From NCBI RefSeq assembly GCF_004011825.1, contig NZ_RKLO01000003.1:124001-188000 (forward strand): DNA of 64,000 nucleotides. The letters run 5' to 3'. Numbering within the stretch: position 1 is the stretch's first letter; every line of letters begins with the position of its first letter. The notes beneath the pieces are model-generated. The model was not told where the DNA came from. It made no database searches and was given only the letters and a program-made list of their open reading frames with translations. Below, piece by piece: positions 16,502 to 24,334 of the stretch. Origin of the DNA: Rhodococcus xishaensis (GTDB taxonomy: Bacteria; Actinomycetota; Actinomycetes; Mycobacteriales; Mycobacteriaceae). The translations under genes and the position numbers were made by a program.

Positions 16502-17526
16502 GGACCATGTCGCGGCTGCGCCGCGCTCTGGCGACTTCGGCGATCGTGGTGTCGGTGCTGGGCGTCCTCACCGCATGCGGCAGTTCCGACAACTCGCCCG
16601 ACACCATCAGGTTCGCCCTGGACTGGACACCGAACACGAACCACACGGGGTTGTACCTCGCGCTCGAGGAGGGCTTCTTCCGCGACGCCGGGCTGGACGT
16701 CGAGGTGCTGCCGTACAACCAGTCGTCGCCGGACACCCTGGTCGACGCCGGGCGGGCCGAGTTCGGGATCAGCTTCCAGGGTGCGGCCACGTTCTCGCGG
16801 GCCGCGGGCGCACAGACCGTCTCGGTGCTCGCACCGCTGCAACACTGGGCGACCGGTATCGGGGTCAAGGCGGATCGGGCCGACATCACTCGGCCGAGGG
16901 ACCTCGACGGCAAGATCTACGCCGGTTTCGGCGATCCCGGCGAGGAGGCGATTCTCCGCCAGGTCATCCGGAATGACGGCGGTACAGGTGATTTCGAGAC
17001 CGTCGTGCTCGGGACGTCCGCCTACGAGGCGGTGTACGACGGGCAGGCGGACTTCACGGTGTCGTTCTTCGCGTGGGAGGGCATCGAGGCGGAACACCGT
17101 GGCACCCCGATGCGCTACTTCCACTACACGGACTTCGGTTTCCCGGACGCGTACGCGATCGTGGTCAACGGGAACGAGACCTGGCTCGCCGAACATCCCG
17201 AGCAGGCACGCAAGTTCGTCGAAGCTCTTCAGCGCGGCTACCAGGTGGCGGCGGACGATCCGGACCGCGGCGCACGAGCTTTGATCGACGCCAACCCAGG
17301 TGTCTTCAGCGACGAGGCACTGGTCTACGAAAGCCAGCGAATGTTGGCCGCGGACTACATGAAGGACACCTCGGGCCGCGTCGGCACGCAGACGCGGGAC
17401 CGGTGGGCCGGCTACTCCGGGTTCCTGTACGAGAACGGACTGCTCGCCGGGCCCGACGGCAATCCCCTGACCACCGAACCGGACTGGTCGACGTACTTCA
17501 CCGATGAGTACCTCGCAGCGTCCTAG
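16498..17526 (+). CDS. thiY: ABC substrate-binding lipoprotein for a thiamine precursor (ThiY/NMT1 family)
   Basis: This 342-residue protein has a lipoprotein signal peptide with lipobox LTAC (Cys27), then an NMT1/THI5-like binding fold: FALDWTPNTNHTGLYLALEEG, a family hallmark that contacts the pyrimidine. ThiY binds N-formyl-4-amino-5-aminomethyl-2-methylpyrimidine in characterised systems. The GTG start overlaps the tenA stop; an in-frame ATG three codons later is also possible. It is anchored outside the membrane and hands substrate to ThiX. The gene overlaps thiX by 23 bases. Confidence 0.93.
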   Translation: MRTMSRLRRALATSAIVVSVLGVLTACGSSDNSPDTIRFALDWTPNTNHTGLYLALEEGFFRDAGLDVEVLPYNQSSPDTLVDAGRAEFGISFQGAATFSRAAGAQTVSVLAPLQHWATGIGVKADRADITRPRDLDGKIYAGFGDPGEEAILRQVIRNDGGTGDFETVVLGTSAYEAVYDGQADFTVSFFAWEGIEAEHRGTPMRYFHYTDFGFPDAYAIVVNGNETWLAEHPEQARKFVEALQRGYQVAADDPDRGARALIDANPGVFSDEALVYESQRMLAADYMKDTSGRVGTQTRDRWAGYSGFLYENGLLAGPDGNPLTTEPDWSTYFTDEYLAAS

Positions 17527-18319
17527 TCGCGGAACGCTACCGGCACACGGACCGGTGCGCCGGTTCCTGCCGGCCGCGGTCGTCGTGATAGCGCTCGTCG
17601 CGGCATGGCAGATCTATGTCGTGGTGAGCGGGATCCGACCACAGGTCCTGCCGTCACCCGCCCGGGTGGTCGAGCAGGGATGGATGCACCGCGACGACAT
17701 CGCCGTCAACGCTTGGGCCACTGTGCAGGTCACGCTCGTGGGGTTCGCGGTCTCCCTCGTCGTAGCCTGGGCGCTCGCGATCCTCGTCGACTTCTCCCCC
17801 AGGCTCCGACGCGCCTTCGTCCCGCTGTTCGTCGTCTCACAGACGCTACCGATCATCGCGATCGCGCCGCTGATGATCATCTGGTTCGGCTTCGGTCTGC
17901 TGCCGAAGGTCCTCGTGATCGCCCTCGCGACCTTCTTCCCGATGACCATCGGCCTGATCGAGGGCTTCGCGGCAGCCGATCGGGATGCCGGCGCGCTGCT
18001 GCGCAGCATGGGCGCGACGCGCTGGCAACAGTTCCGGTACGTGCGACTGCCGTCGGCTCTCCCCCGGTTCTTCACCGCCCTGCGGATCGGCGTGACATAT
18101 GCCGTCGTGGGTGCGGTGTTCGCCGAGTACGTCGGCGCGAGTGCCGGACTGGGCATCTACATGAGCGTCCAGAAGAACTCGTTCCGCACCGACCTGGTGC
18201 TCGCGGCCGTCCTGGTCACTGCGGTGGTCAGCGTCGCACTGTATCTGTGTACCTTCGCGATCGAACGGGTCGTGGCACCCTGGGCCATGCGACCGAGCCG
18301 GGACCGACACCATGACTGA
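17504..18319 (+). CDS. thiX: ABC transporter permease ThiX (thiamine precursor uptake)
   Basis: The 271-residue protein has about six membrane helices and the binding-protein-dependent permease EAA loop around EGFAAADRDAGALLRSMGA, where the coupling helix contacts the ATPase. It resembles the SsuC/TauC/ThiX group. The start ATG lies 23 bases inside thiY, and the stop overlaps thiZ (ATGA), so thiY-thiX-thiZ are translationally coupled. TPP-riboswitch control and the tenA neighbour assign it to HMP-precursor rather than sulfonate uptake. Confidence 0.92.
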   Translation: MSTSQRPSRGTLPAHGPVRRFLPAAVVVIALVAAWQIYVVVSGIRPQVLPSPARVVEQGWMHRDDIAVNAWATVQVTLVGFAVSLVVAWALAILVDFSPRLRRAFVPLFVVSQTLPIIAIAPLMIIWFGFGLLPKVLVIALATFFPMTIGLIEGFAAADRDAGALLRSMGATRWQQFRYVRLPSALPRFFTALRIGVTYAVVGAVFAEYVGASAGLGIYMSVQKNSFRTDLVLAAVLVTAVVSVALYLCTFAIERVVAPWAMRPSRDRHHD

Positions 18320-19085
18320 CATCCAGACCGATACGCCCATCGTCGACCTGTTCTCCGTCACCAAGACCTTCGGTAACCGACGGGTTCTCGACGGTGTCGA
18401 TCTCGGCGTCCGACCCGGTGAGTTCGTGTCCGTGATCGGGCCGAGTGGTTGCGGCAAGAGCACCATCTTCGGGATCGTTGCGGGTCTCGATGATCCAGAC
18501 TCCGGCACCGTGTCTGCGCCTACGTGCGCCCACATGCCCCAGAAGGATCTGCTGTTCCCGTGGCGTACGGTCCTCGACAACACCACCCTCGGACTCGAGG
18601 TTCAGCGCGTCCCCCGTAAGCAGGCGCGCGCCCGCGCCGCCGAACTCTTCCCACGGTTCGGGCTCGCAGGCTTCGAGAATGCTCGACCCCACCAACTCTC
18701 GGGCGGAATGCGCCAGCGGGCAGCCTTGCTGCGCACGGTTGTGCAGAACCGCTCGGTTCTGCTACTCGACGAGCCGTTCGGTGCCTTGGACTCGCTGACT
18801 CGCACCGAGATGCAGACGTGGTTGCAGGACGTGTGGCAGCAGTACCGTTGGACGGTACTGATGATCACCCACGACGTCCGCGAGGCGGTGTTCCTGTCCG
18901 ACCGCGTGGTCGTCCTGTCGGCCAGGCCGGCGACCGTACGGCGCGACGTAGTCGTCGATCTGCCGCGTCCACGGGAACTCTCGGTGGTCACGTCCCCCGA
19001 GTTCGTGGCGATCGAACGCGAGCTCATCGAGGTGCTGCACGAGGAGTCCCGTCGGGCGCTGGCCGAGCAAGAGTCTGCCCGCTAG
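18312..19085 (+). CDS. thiZ: ABC transporter ATP-binding protein ThiZ
   Basis: The 257-residue ATPase has Walker A IGPSGCGKST, Q-loop MPQKDLLFPWRT, signature LSGGMRQR, Walker B SVLLLDEPFGALD and switch motif MITHDVREAVFL, as in the SsuB/TauB/ThiZ group. It powers ThiX. It starts on an ATG that overlaps the thiX stop by 4 bases and is the last gene of the TPP-controlled operon. The next genes lie on the opposite strand. Confidence 0.93.
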   Translation: MTDIQTDTPIVDLFSVTKTFGNRRVLDGVDLGVRPGEFVSVIGPSGCGKSTIFGIVAGLDDPDSGTVSAPTCAHMPQKDLLFPWRTVLDNTTLGLEVQRVPRKQARARAAELFPRFGLAGFENARPHQLSGGMRQRAALLRTVVQNRSVLLLDEPFGALDSLTRTEMQTWLQDVWQQYRWTVLMITHDVREAVFLSDRVVVLSARPATVRRDVVVDLPRPRELSVVTSPEFVAIERELIEVLHEESRRALAEQESAR

Positions 19086-19183
19086 CAAAGACCCAGGTGG
19101 CACAGATGCTGGCTCGAGACCGCCTGGTTGCTAGGGAATACAGCGCCCCCGGACGGCCGGTGCGGTGCACGTCGGCGTGTTCG

Positions 19184-20014
19184 CTATCGGAATCCGTTCA
19201 GGGGCAACATCATTCGGGACGACGACCCGACGGATCCCACGAACCCGCCGGCCCCGGCAGCCGCGCCCGACCCCGTGGACCCGGAGTCGTTCGGCAGGGG
19301 AGCCACCCACTTCCACTCCGTACAGTCGCTCGTCAAGAAGGTCGTGTCTGACTTCTCGATGATCACCGCGGATGCCACGGTGTCCACGGCGGCACCTTCG
19401 GCGATCAGGCCGGCGGGGGCAGTGCGTTCCCAAACACAGAAATCACTCCCTAGCTCGGGGCCCGGGTTCCGGTAGATGCCGGGCTTGACCTCGCCTTCCC
19501 CGTCACCGACAACGAAGGTGCCGCTGCCGGGGATGGTCGGCTGACCCAGGCTCCCCGACGAGCCAAGCGACCCGGTCGAACCCAACGACCCAGTGCTGTT
19601 CTCGAGCGGGGCCACCCACGTCCACTCCGCGCAGCCGTCCGTGACGAACCCGGTGTCCGTTTCCTCGACGATCACCGCGGACGCCACATCGTCATCGGGA
19701 TCGTTGCCTGGGTCGGTGCCGCCCGCGGCGATTGCGAAGGGGGCAAGGCGCGCCCAAGTACAGATCTGGTTCTCGACGCCGGGGTTCTGGTAGATGCCGG
19801 GTGCGACCTCGCCTTCCCCGTCACCGACGTCGAAGACGCCGGTGCCCGGGATGGTCGGCCCACCCACGCTCCCGCTTCCGGACGAACCGAACGACCCCAC
19901 CGCACCGAACGCGCCCGCCGCACCGACCGATCCGAACGGATTGGCCTGGGCGATACCGCCCGTCAACATCGCCAAAGAAGCTAGTCCTGCGATCCCGATT
20001 CTTGCAGCACGCAT
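19184..20014 (-). CDS. Secreted two-repeat protein, copy 1
   Basis: The 276-residue protein has a signal peptide (about 1-24, ending IAQA) and a Gly/Ser-rich spacer. Two repeats of about 80 residues follow (about 53-127 and 158-230), separated by a second Gly/Ser linker. Each repeat contains DGEGEV-x-PGIY-x-NPG, one Cys before a Trp (CTWARL, CVWERT), an acidic late segment, and D-GCAEW or D-CTEW before WVAPL, so two cysteines per repeat that could form a disulfide. Similar PGxY/C-W/W repeats occur in actinobacterial secreted proteins of unknown function. Start ATG follows GAGGAGG. Compared with copy 2, the stop is lost and 12 or so extra residues are added. Confidence 0.8.
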   Translation of the reverse strand: MRAARIGIAGLASLAMLTGGIAQANPFGSVGAAGAFGAVGSFGSSGSGSVGGPTIPGTGVFDVGDGEGEVAPGIYQNPGVENQICTWARLAPFAIAAGGTDPGNDPDDDVASAVIVEETDTGFVTDGCAEWTWVAPLENSTGSLGSTGSLGSSGSLGQPTIPGSGTFVVGDGEGEVKPGIYRNPGPELGSDFCVWERTAPAGLIAEGAAVDTVASAVIIEKSDTTFLTSDCTEWKWVAPLPNDSGSTGSGAAAGAGGFVGSVGSSSRMMLPLNGFR

Positions 20015-20199
20015 GCATACCTCCTCGCAATCACGGCCCCCGGGGCGGACGCCTGGCGCGGATCACGGTATTGGAAACAAACCACCGCAGAGGTGGAAAT
20101 CCGGCGTCAAGTTCGCGACCGTTGCAAGCCACCAATAGCCGCACCCGCACCCTCTCCGAAATCGCCTGCACGGAAACGTGTTCGTTCCCCCCTACGTAC

Positions 20200-20310
20200 C
20201 CCAGGGACGTTGGTCGCCGCCTCGATGGCCCCACCGATGATGCTCTGGCCAGCCAGTGCCCCGACCTGGCCGTTGATCCTGGGACCGAGGCCGCGGTCAT
20301 CGAGATCGCG
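20200..20310 (-). pseudogene. Decayed fragment of the mycolyltransferase gene
   Basis: On the minus strand this stretch can be read as two fragments matching the intact gene at 21444-22478: a piece resembling GINGQVGTLANQVIVGG plus the following EAATN, and AISMTA-SV, the nucleophile region. In the intact gene these two are about 260 bases apart, so an internal deletion joined them; they are in different frames. It sits immediately upstream of secreted repeat-protein copy 1, in the position the intact gene has relative to copy 2. It cannot encode a functional enzyme. Confidence 0.75.
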
Positions 20311-20425
20311 GTTGCTGGCTCGAGACCGCCCAATTGCTGAGGGAACACGGCGCCCCTGGACGGCCCGTGCGGTGGACGTTGGCATCCTCACCACCGGAAC
20401 CGTCCAGGGGCAACGTCATTCGGGC

Positions 20426-21220
20426 CTACAACCCGACGGACCCTACGAGCCCACCAGCCCCGGCAGCCCCGGCGGACCCGGAGGACCCGGAGGACCCGGA
20501 GTCGTTCGGCAGGGGAGCCACCCACTTCCACTCCGCGCAGCCGTCGGTTTCGAAGGTCATGTCTGACTTCTCGATGATCACCGCGGACGCCACGCTGGTG
20601 TTGGCGCCACCATTGGCGATCACGCCGGGGGCAGTTCGTGCCCAGAAACAGACATCAGTCTCGAGGCCGGGGTTCTGGTAGATGCCGGGCTTGACCTCGC
20701 CTTCCCCGTCGCCGACGTCGAAGGTGCCGGTGCCGGGAATGGTTGGCTTGCCCAGGCTCCCCGACGAGCCCAGGGACCCGGTCGAACCCAACGATCCGGT
20801 GCTGTTCTCGAGCGGGGCCACCCACTTCCACTCCGCGCAGCCGTCCGTGACGAACGCGGTGTCCGTTTCCTCGATGCTCACCGCGGACGCCACGATCTCA
20901 TCGGGATCGTTGCCTGGGTCGGTGCCGCCCGCGGCGATTAGGATGGGGGCAAGGCGGTTCCAACCACAGATCTGGTTCTCGACGCCGGGGTTCTGGTAGA
21001 TGCCGGGCTTGACTTCGCCTTCCCCGTCGCCGACGTCGAAGGTGCCGGTGCCGGGGATGGTCGGCCCACCCAAGCTCCCGCCTCCGGACGAACCGAACGA
21101 ACCCACCGCGCCGAACCCACCCGCCGCACCGACCGAACCGAACGGATTGGCCTGGGCGATACCGCCCGTCAACATTGCCAAAGAAGCTAGTCCTGCGATC
21201 CCGATTCTTGCAGCACGCAT
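20426..21220 (-). CDS. Secreted two-repeat protein, copy 2
   Basis: This 264-residue paralogue of the protein at 19184-20014 has an identical 25-residue N-terminus including the signal peptide, the same Gly/Ser spacer, and the two repeats at about 53-127 and 158-230 (DGEGEVKPGIYQNPG, CGWNRL, CFWART, DGCAEWKWVAPL twice). The two repeats within this protein are more alike than those in copy 1. The ATG follows GAGGAGG at 5-base spacing. It ends earlier than copy 1 at GSVGL. Export and its place beside a mycolyltransferase suggest a role at the cell envelope, but that is inference. Confidence 0.8.
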   Translation of the reverse strand: MRAARIGIAGLASLAMLTGGIAQANPFGSVGAAGGFGAVGSFGSSGGGSLGGPTIPGTGTFDVGDGEGEVKPGIYQNPGVENQICGWNRLAPILIAAGGTDPGNDPDEIVASAVSIEETDTAFVTDGCAEWKWVAPLENSTGSLGSTGSLGSSGSLGKPTIPGTGTFDVGDGEGEVKPGIYQNPGLETDVCFWARTAPGVIANGGANTSVASAVIIEKSDMTFETDGCAEWKWVAPLPNDSGSSGSSGSAGAAGAGGLVGSVGL

Positions 21221-21443
21221 GCATACCTCCTCGCAATCACGGCCCCCGGAACGGGCGCCTGGCGGGGATCACGGTATTGCAACAAACCACAACAGTGGGG
21301 GAGCCTGAAATCCTGCGTCGAGTTCTCGACCGTCGCAAGTCACCAACAGCCGACCGCACCCTGTCCGAAATCGCCAGCAGGGAAACGTGTTCTCCCCTCC
21401 CTAGGTCCACGGGAACGACGCCTCGTGAAGCGGGCTCAGGACC

Positions 21444-22478
21444 TCAGATTCCCATCGAGCGTGCGATCATCGGCCAGGAGTTGTGTAGGTCGTCCTGCCA
21501 GTAGCCCCACGAATGGGTGCCACCGGGCCGGAAATCGACGACGGCAGGGATGTTCAACTCTGCGAGCCGTCTGGCGAGATTGTGGGTGCAATAGTTGGTC
21601 GCGGCCTCGATGACGCCGCCGACGATGACCTGGTTGGCAAGTGTCCCAACCTGGCCGTTGATCCCGGGGCCGTCCAGCGTTTCGTGGGGGCCGGGCAGAC
21701 CGGAGCCGCTCGTGATGTACAGCTCGGTTCCGCGCAGTCTTTCAGCGTTGATGACCGGATCGTTCGCCACCCAACCTGGGCCATCGAGTGGACCCCACAT
21801 GTTGGTGACGTCTACACCGCCACGCACGCCGAGGACCGTTTGGATCGCGCTCTGGCCTGCCCATGTGCTCGTCTCGGCACAGCCACTGTAGGAGCCGACG
21901 CTCTTGTAGAAGCCGGGCTTGGCGATTGCGAGGTTGAGTACCGACGTGGCGGTCATCGAGATCGCGGCAATGGACTGAATGCCGTTGGTGCCGAACCGCT
22001 CGTCGATTACTGGCGGTAGTTCCTCGAGCAGGAAGGTCTGCCACTTCTGGCGGCCGAGCTTCGGGTCGTCCTTCTCCCAGTCGGTGTAATAGCTGAATGC
22101 CCCCTCGAGTGGAGTCACGACGTTGACGTTCTCGTTCTTGAAGAAGTCCATCACGTCGGACTTTCGCTGCCATGTCGCGGAGTCCTCGCCCCCGCCGGCA
22201 CCGTTGAGGAGATACAGCGTCGGCCGTGGCTGACTCGCGTCCGCAGGCAGGATCACCTCGAGAGGGATGTTGCGGTCCATCGACGGCGAGTACACCGAGA
22301 TATTGACTTTGCGGTCGGAGCTCTGGGTGTATCTCGCCAGGTAAGACCCGGACTCGTTTGGCGCAGCGGCTGCACCGACTTGTGCCAATGCCGTCGTCGG
22401 CGCTGCGAGCAGCGCCGCGGCAGTCAGAACCGCCGCAGCCGCCAGAGCGCGGGCGCGCCCAACCTTCGAATTCGTCAC
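21444..22478 (-). CDS. Mycolyltransferase/esterase of the antigen-85 family
   Basis: The 344-residue secreted alpha/beta hydrolase has a signal peptide ending near residue 32 (TTALA). The nucleophile region AISMTATS (Ser174) corresponds to GLSMAASS in antigen 85, and GGTHSWGYW (His322) to the conserved HSW motif. The family transfers mycolic acids to trehalose and arabinogalactan in the outer envelope; some members act on proteins. I chose GTG 22478 because GGGGAGG lies 8 bases upstream; the open frame extends much further without such support. The -2 Gly of the usual GxSM elbow is replaced by Ala, so activity is likely but not certain. The next genes downstream are the secreted repeat proteins. 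Confidence 0.88.
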   Translation of the reverse strand: MTNSKVGRARALAAAAVLTAAALLAAPTTALAQVGAAAAPNESGSYLARYTQSSDRKVNISVYSPSMDRNIPLEVILPADASQPRPTLYLLNGAGGGEDSATWQRKSDVMDFFKNENVNVVTPLEGAFSYYTDWEKDDPKLGRQKWQTFLLEELPPVIDERFGTNGIQSIAAISMTATSVLNLAIAKPGFYKSVGSYSGCAETSTWAGQSAIQTVLGVRGGVDVTNMWGPLDGPGWVANDPVINAERLRGTELYITSGSGLPGPHETLDGPGINGQVGTLANQVIVGGVIEAATNYCTHNLARRLAELNIPAVVDFRPGGTHSWGYWQDDLHNSWPMIARSMGI

Positions 22479-22790
22479 TTGAACGTCCTCCCCTGAACCT
22501 CGAAACATGCTGCGCGCAATGAAGATCCCACGCGTCCATACGTGCATCGGAACCCCCGCAACCGACTTCAGAACAGCACAATACTGACCCGTGGCGGTAG
22601 ATGTCCAGATCCTTGACACCTGAGCGAGGTTCATCGCCAGTTCAGGTTCAGGTGTGGAGTGATGCGAGCGGATACGCTCTCGTTCACCCAAACCCTTTGC
22701 CTCATAACCACCGCCGAATCGCGCGGCGAGCGCAGCGCTACGGGGCGGTCGAGCCGCTCGCCTCGGAGTGTCCTCTTCCGGTCAACGGCC
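22479..22790. other. Intergenic stretch between mycolyltransferase and VOC gene
   Basis: These 312 bases lie downstream of the VOC gene and upstream of the mycolyltransferase on the minus strand. Overlapping short frames show no recognisable protein. It presumably holds the mycolyltransferase promoter, but I could not pick out a convincing element beyond the Shine-Dalgarno at about 22487-22493. Confidence 0.4.
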
Positions 22791-23309
22791 TCAGCCGATC
22801 GTTCGAACGGGATCAGACCCGTCCCAGGTGCGGGCCTGCTCGATCCCGTATTCGAGCATCGCCCGCATCCCGGCGCTCTGGATGTACTCGAAGACGAGCC
22901 CCGGCTGGGCCGGTGAGTACACATACGCGACCCGGGTGAAGGGGCTCTCGGCAACGAACAGTTCCTCGAGGCCGCGACTGCGAGCGGAAGCGAGCGATTC
23001 GTCGAGATCGTCTGTGATCCACGCCATGTGGTGGGGTCCGAGCAGCGGTTCGCCCGCGCCGTCCGTGTACGGCGAAGGGGTGGACGAGGTGATCTGCATG
23101 AGTTCGATCTGAAGCGCGCCGGTGTACCCCATCGCGACGTCCATGGTCACGACGGTGTCGGCTCCGGCATAGCGCCCATGCAAGGTCACGTCACGGAACA
23201 CGGTCCACGGACCGACGCGGGCGCCGGTAATCCAGTGGTCGACGGCTGCGTCGAGGTCCGCCACGACATACCCCATCTGAACTGCGGGTTCCGGAACCTC
23301 GTGGCTCAT
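22791..23309 (-). CDS. VOC (glyoxalase-fold) superfamily protein
   Basis: The 172-residue protein has the paired beta-alpha-beta-beta-beta modules of the vicinal oxygen chelate fold: QMGYVVADLDAAVDHWI at the N-terminus, LQIELMQ in the first module, HHMAWITDDLDESLASA at the start of the second, and GLVFEYIQS near the end. Metal-ligand positions are visible as His in GPHHMAW and Glu in VFEYI. Members include glyoxalases, epimerases and dioxygenases; the pattern resembles methylmalonyl-CoA-epimerase-like VOC proteins in acyl catabolism, but the substrate is unknown. ATG 23309 follows TGGAGG; the open frame extends four codons further. Confidence 0.85.
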   Translation of the reverse strand: MSHEVPEPAVQMGYVVADLDAAVDHWITGARVGPWTVFRDVTLHGRYAGADTVVTMDVAMGYTGALQIELMQITSSTPSPYTDGAGEPLLGPHHMAWITDDLDESLASARSRGLEELFVAESPFTRVAYVYSPAQPGLVFEYIQSAGMRAMLEYGIEQARTWDGSDPVRTIG

Positions 23310-23358
23310 GCGCACCTCCAACGACGATCGACGTGGATGGGATGGTACCCGCGTCCGG

Positions 23359-24285
23359 TCATCGTCCCGAGCCGCCGCAACCCCAACTGAGCCCGGCGAG
23401 ATCCCTGGCGCGGCCCATCACGTCGTCGAGCATCTCCTCCGTGAGCTTGCCGGTGAAGGTGTTCTGCTGACTCGGGTGAAAGCAACCGATCACGGTGAGC
23501 GGCTTACCGGCCGGGGTGTGCAGCACGGCGATCTCCCCGTGCCCGAACTTCGGCTTGGGCGCGGGCACGGTCCCCCCGGCGCGACGCACTGCGTTCAACG
23601 TCGCATCCCAGCCGAAGGAGCCCAGAGCGAGGACGGCGCGCACCCACGGCAGCAGGTCGGCGAGTTCGGCGTCCAACCAACCCGCGCAGCAGTCCCGTTC
23701 GTCGACGGTCGGCTTGTTGTCCGGCGGCGCGCAGCGGACGGCCGAGATCATCCGCGCGCCGAACAGCTTCTGTCCGTCCGCGGCGTGCTCGGCGATCGAG
23801 CTGTTCGCGATGCCCGCGCGGTGCAGGGCCCGGAACAACCAGTCGCCGGACTGATCACCGGTGAACATCCGTCCGGTGCGGTTCCCGCCGTGCGCCGCGG
23901 GTGCCAGGCCCATGATCAACAATTTGGGCAGCGGGTCACCGAAACCCGGGAGTGGACGCCCCCAATAGGGCTGGTCGGCGAACGCGCGGCGTTTGACGCC
24001 GGCGACGTGCTCGCGCCAGTCCACCAGCCGCGGACACGCCCGGCACACGCTCACGCGGGCGTCGAGCTCGTCCAGGTCTGCAGCGGCGGCAGCCTGAGCG
24101 ACCACGTCCTCGGCGCATCGCGCGACGGGCGTGTCCGCGGTCGCGGGATCGGCTGGCCAGCCGGTACCGGGCTGTACCGGGGATCCGAACAGCTCACCCG
24201 TGCCGGGATGCGGCAGCAGCTCGCCGGTCATCGGGTCCACACTGGCGTCGGCATGCGCCAATTCAACCCGATCGGCTCTCCGCAC
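23359..24285 (-). CDS. udgB: Uracil-DNA glycosylase, family 5 (UdgB)
   Basis: The 308-residue protein removes uracil and some other deaminated bases from DNA, starting base excision repair. Family 5 motifs are visible: GLAPAAHGGNRTGRMFTGD (motif A) and CFHPSQQNTFTGKL (motif B). The four-cysteine Fe-S cluster pattern begins with CRACPRL and includes further Cys in VRCAPPD and DCCAGW. It corresponds to the mycobacterial UdgB type. The GTG start follows GGGGTGA; ATG 24231 is an alternative. It is divergent from the sirtuin gene, 49 bases away. Confidence 0.92.
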   Translation of the reverse strand: MRRADRVELAHADASVDPMTGELLPHPGTGELFGSPVQPGTGWPADPATADTPVARCAEDVVAQAAAAADLDELDARVSVCRACPRLVDWREHVAGVKRRAFADQPYWGRPLPGFGDPLPKLLIMGLAPAAHGGNRTGRMFTGDQSGDWLFRALHRAGIANSSIAEHAADGQKLFGARMISAVRCAPPDNKPTVDERDCCAGWLDAELADLLPWVRAVLALGSFGWDATLNAVRRAGGTVPAPKPKFGHGEIAVLHTPAGKPLTVIGCFHPSQQNTFTGKLTEEMLDDVMGRARDLAGLSWGCGGSGR

Positions 24286-24334
24286 CGTTCACCCCGATGC
24301 CGATGACAGGAGCCGTGACCGCACAATCGACGGC

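Larger units (their letters stand above)
19105..21400. repeat. Tandem duplication, unit about 1.2 kb
   Basis: Sequence from about 19105 recurs from about 20311, and the segment upstream of the first repeat-protein gene (from 20031) recurs at 21237. Both pairs are offset by 1206 bases. The duplicated unit contains the secreted repeat-protein gene, its upstream region and its downstream region. Copy 1 also carries a short mycolyltransferase remnant (20200-20310), corresponding to the intact gene that precedes copy 2. The DNA similarity is high but not perfect, including in non-coding parts, so the event is moderately old. Confidence 0.85.

Noticed and set aside
19105-21400. Insertion sequence or composite transposon as the source of the duplication
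   Set aside because: No transposase gene or terminal inverted repeats are visible; simple tandem duplication explains the pattern.
21444-22691. Longer form of the mycolyltransferase starting at 22691
   Set aside because: It would place the signal peptide inside the protein; the GTG at 22478 with GGGGAGG gives a normal secreted enzyme.
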